Of a stretch of DNA of 64,000 nt, positions 63,176 through 64,000 are shown piece by piece. The position numbers were made by a program, and so were the translations under genes. The stretch's first letter is position 1. Every line of letters begins with the position of its first letter. Source of the DNA: Hyposmocoma kahamanoa (taxonomy: Eukaryota > Arthropoda > Insecta > Lepidoptera > Cosmopterigidae); assembly GCF_003589595.1 (NCBI RefSeq), contig NW_020653397.1, forward strand, positions 892,984 through 956,983. The letters run 5' to 3'. The notes beneath the pieces are model-generated. The model saw nothing but the letters and a program-made list of their open reading frames with translations. It had not been told where the DNA came from and ran no database searches.

Positions 63176-64000
63176 AGATAGAAAGAAACATTTGTTCGGC
63201 TATTACAAATAAAATATACCTACGAAGAATCTAAATGAAATTAAAAACAAAAATAAATAAACGTAATTATAACTTTTTTAAAACGAAAACCGATCTCAAA
63301 AGTTCATAGAAAAATTGAAAGAAGAATTGTCACAGTATGACCACCACAACGTAGTTTTACATAATTAAAATAATCTCGCAAATCTACACATTTTTAGCTC
63401 CTTGTCATCAAGGTTTCCCTGCAAAAACTTTGTCGACTTACAAAAAGTTTTACCATGTTTTTATGTTACAACCGATTAGAAAACGATATTTGATAACCCA
63501 GAAACAAAAATCGTGATACATGGTGTAATGTAATGTATGATATTTTCGTCAGTTCATATAGTTTTTTATTATTGAAATATAGAGTATACATCTGTAACCA
63601 TTTTTTGCAAAAACAAAAATTAATATTAACATTAAAGCAACTGGCTGGTAAACGTTTTCCAATATGGCGGACAAAGAGTTTTGAAGTGGCATTTGTTCGC
63701 GATCAATAGTTTTTTTAATTTATTTTTCGAAGGCTCGGATGAAAGGAAATTAGGGCCTGCTGGAGGCCACTCGAGCCGTGAATGGGCGCTGCGGCGATTT
63801 TTAAGGGCTTTTTGTCCAGGTAAGCAGTGTAATGATGTGTTAATAATTCCCAACAACTTCCGACCGTTTATTTTGATGAACATAACTGTTATTTTATGTA
63901 TGTAACTTCTATGCACAGAGACTTTCGATGTAAAATTTGAAACTCCATGTTAAACTCGTGAGTTTTTCTCGTAAGGACAATTGAACTGTTATTTTATGTA
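63176..64000 (+). other. Intergenic end of window, nothing assigned
   Basis: AT-rich with a GC-richer patch at 63735-63830 (GGCCTGCTGGAGGCCACTCG); no exon recognised. Confidence 0.4.

Noticed and set aside
1..64000. CRISPR arrays, operons or riboswitches
   Set aside because: Spliced genes and insect repeats show a eukaryotic genome; no regularly spaced repeat-spacer structure exists.

Overview
The window is a piece of an intron-rich, repeat-rich insect nuclear genome, most likely a moth or butterfly. I infer this from the tRNA-derived short repeats, the roughly 290-bp dispersed repeat containing a GGTGGTAAGC motif, the many decayed non-LTR retrotransposon 3' ends, and two insect-like housekeeping genes. 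No bacterial, organellar or viral genes were seen.

Two real protein-coding genes lie head to head. On the minus strand (18586 down to 7024, continuing past the left edge) is the mitochondrial ribosome-recycling GTPase EF-G2/mRRF2 (GFM2). Ten coding exons give the first 588 codons. Domain IV/V exons are off the window, so 1-7023 is intron. On the plus strand (19425 to 58684) is the nuclear 5'-3' exoribonuclease XRN2/Rat1: 17 coding exons, 973 residues, with all splice phases joining in frame. The 838 bp between the two start codons should hold a shared divergent promoter. XRN2 carries an unusual last exon, a 141-residue Gln/Gly/Asn/Tyr-rich tail separated from the rest by an 18.4-kb intron.

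Nearly everything else is intronic or flanking mobile DNA. There are non-LTR retrotransposon remnants (an R1-like element at 20348-24600, RTE-like pieces at 25390, 46030 and 62370, and several CR1/Jockey-like 3' ends). There are Penelope-like remnants (1316, 12255, 35485), at least four tRNA-derived SINE families, and several terminal-inverted-repeat elements, often nested. One of these (42040-42420) has perfect 22-bp inverted ends, an 8-bp target duplication and the start of a THAP zinc finger, which marks it as a P-type element derivative.

The most unusual structure is inside XRN2 intron 7 (30107-31075): at least four diverged tandem copies of the 3' half of exon 7, two still followed by the same donor-like sequence. 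Other points of interest are repeats sitting directly on XRN2 splice sites, a SINE family with 73-bp identical terminal direct repeats, four strand-switched SINE copies, and THAP-like reading-frame starts in the giant last intron. The region right of 58684 is intergenic as far as can be seen.
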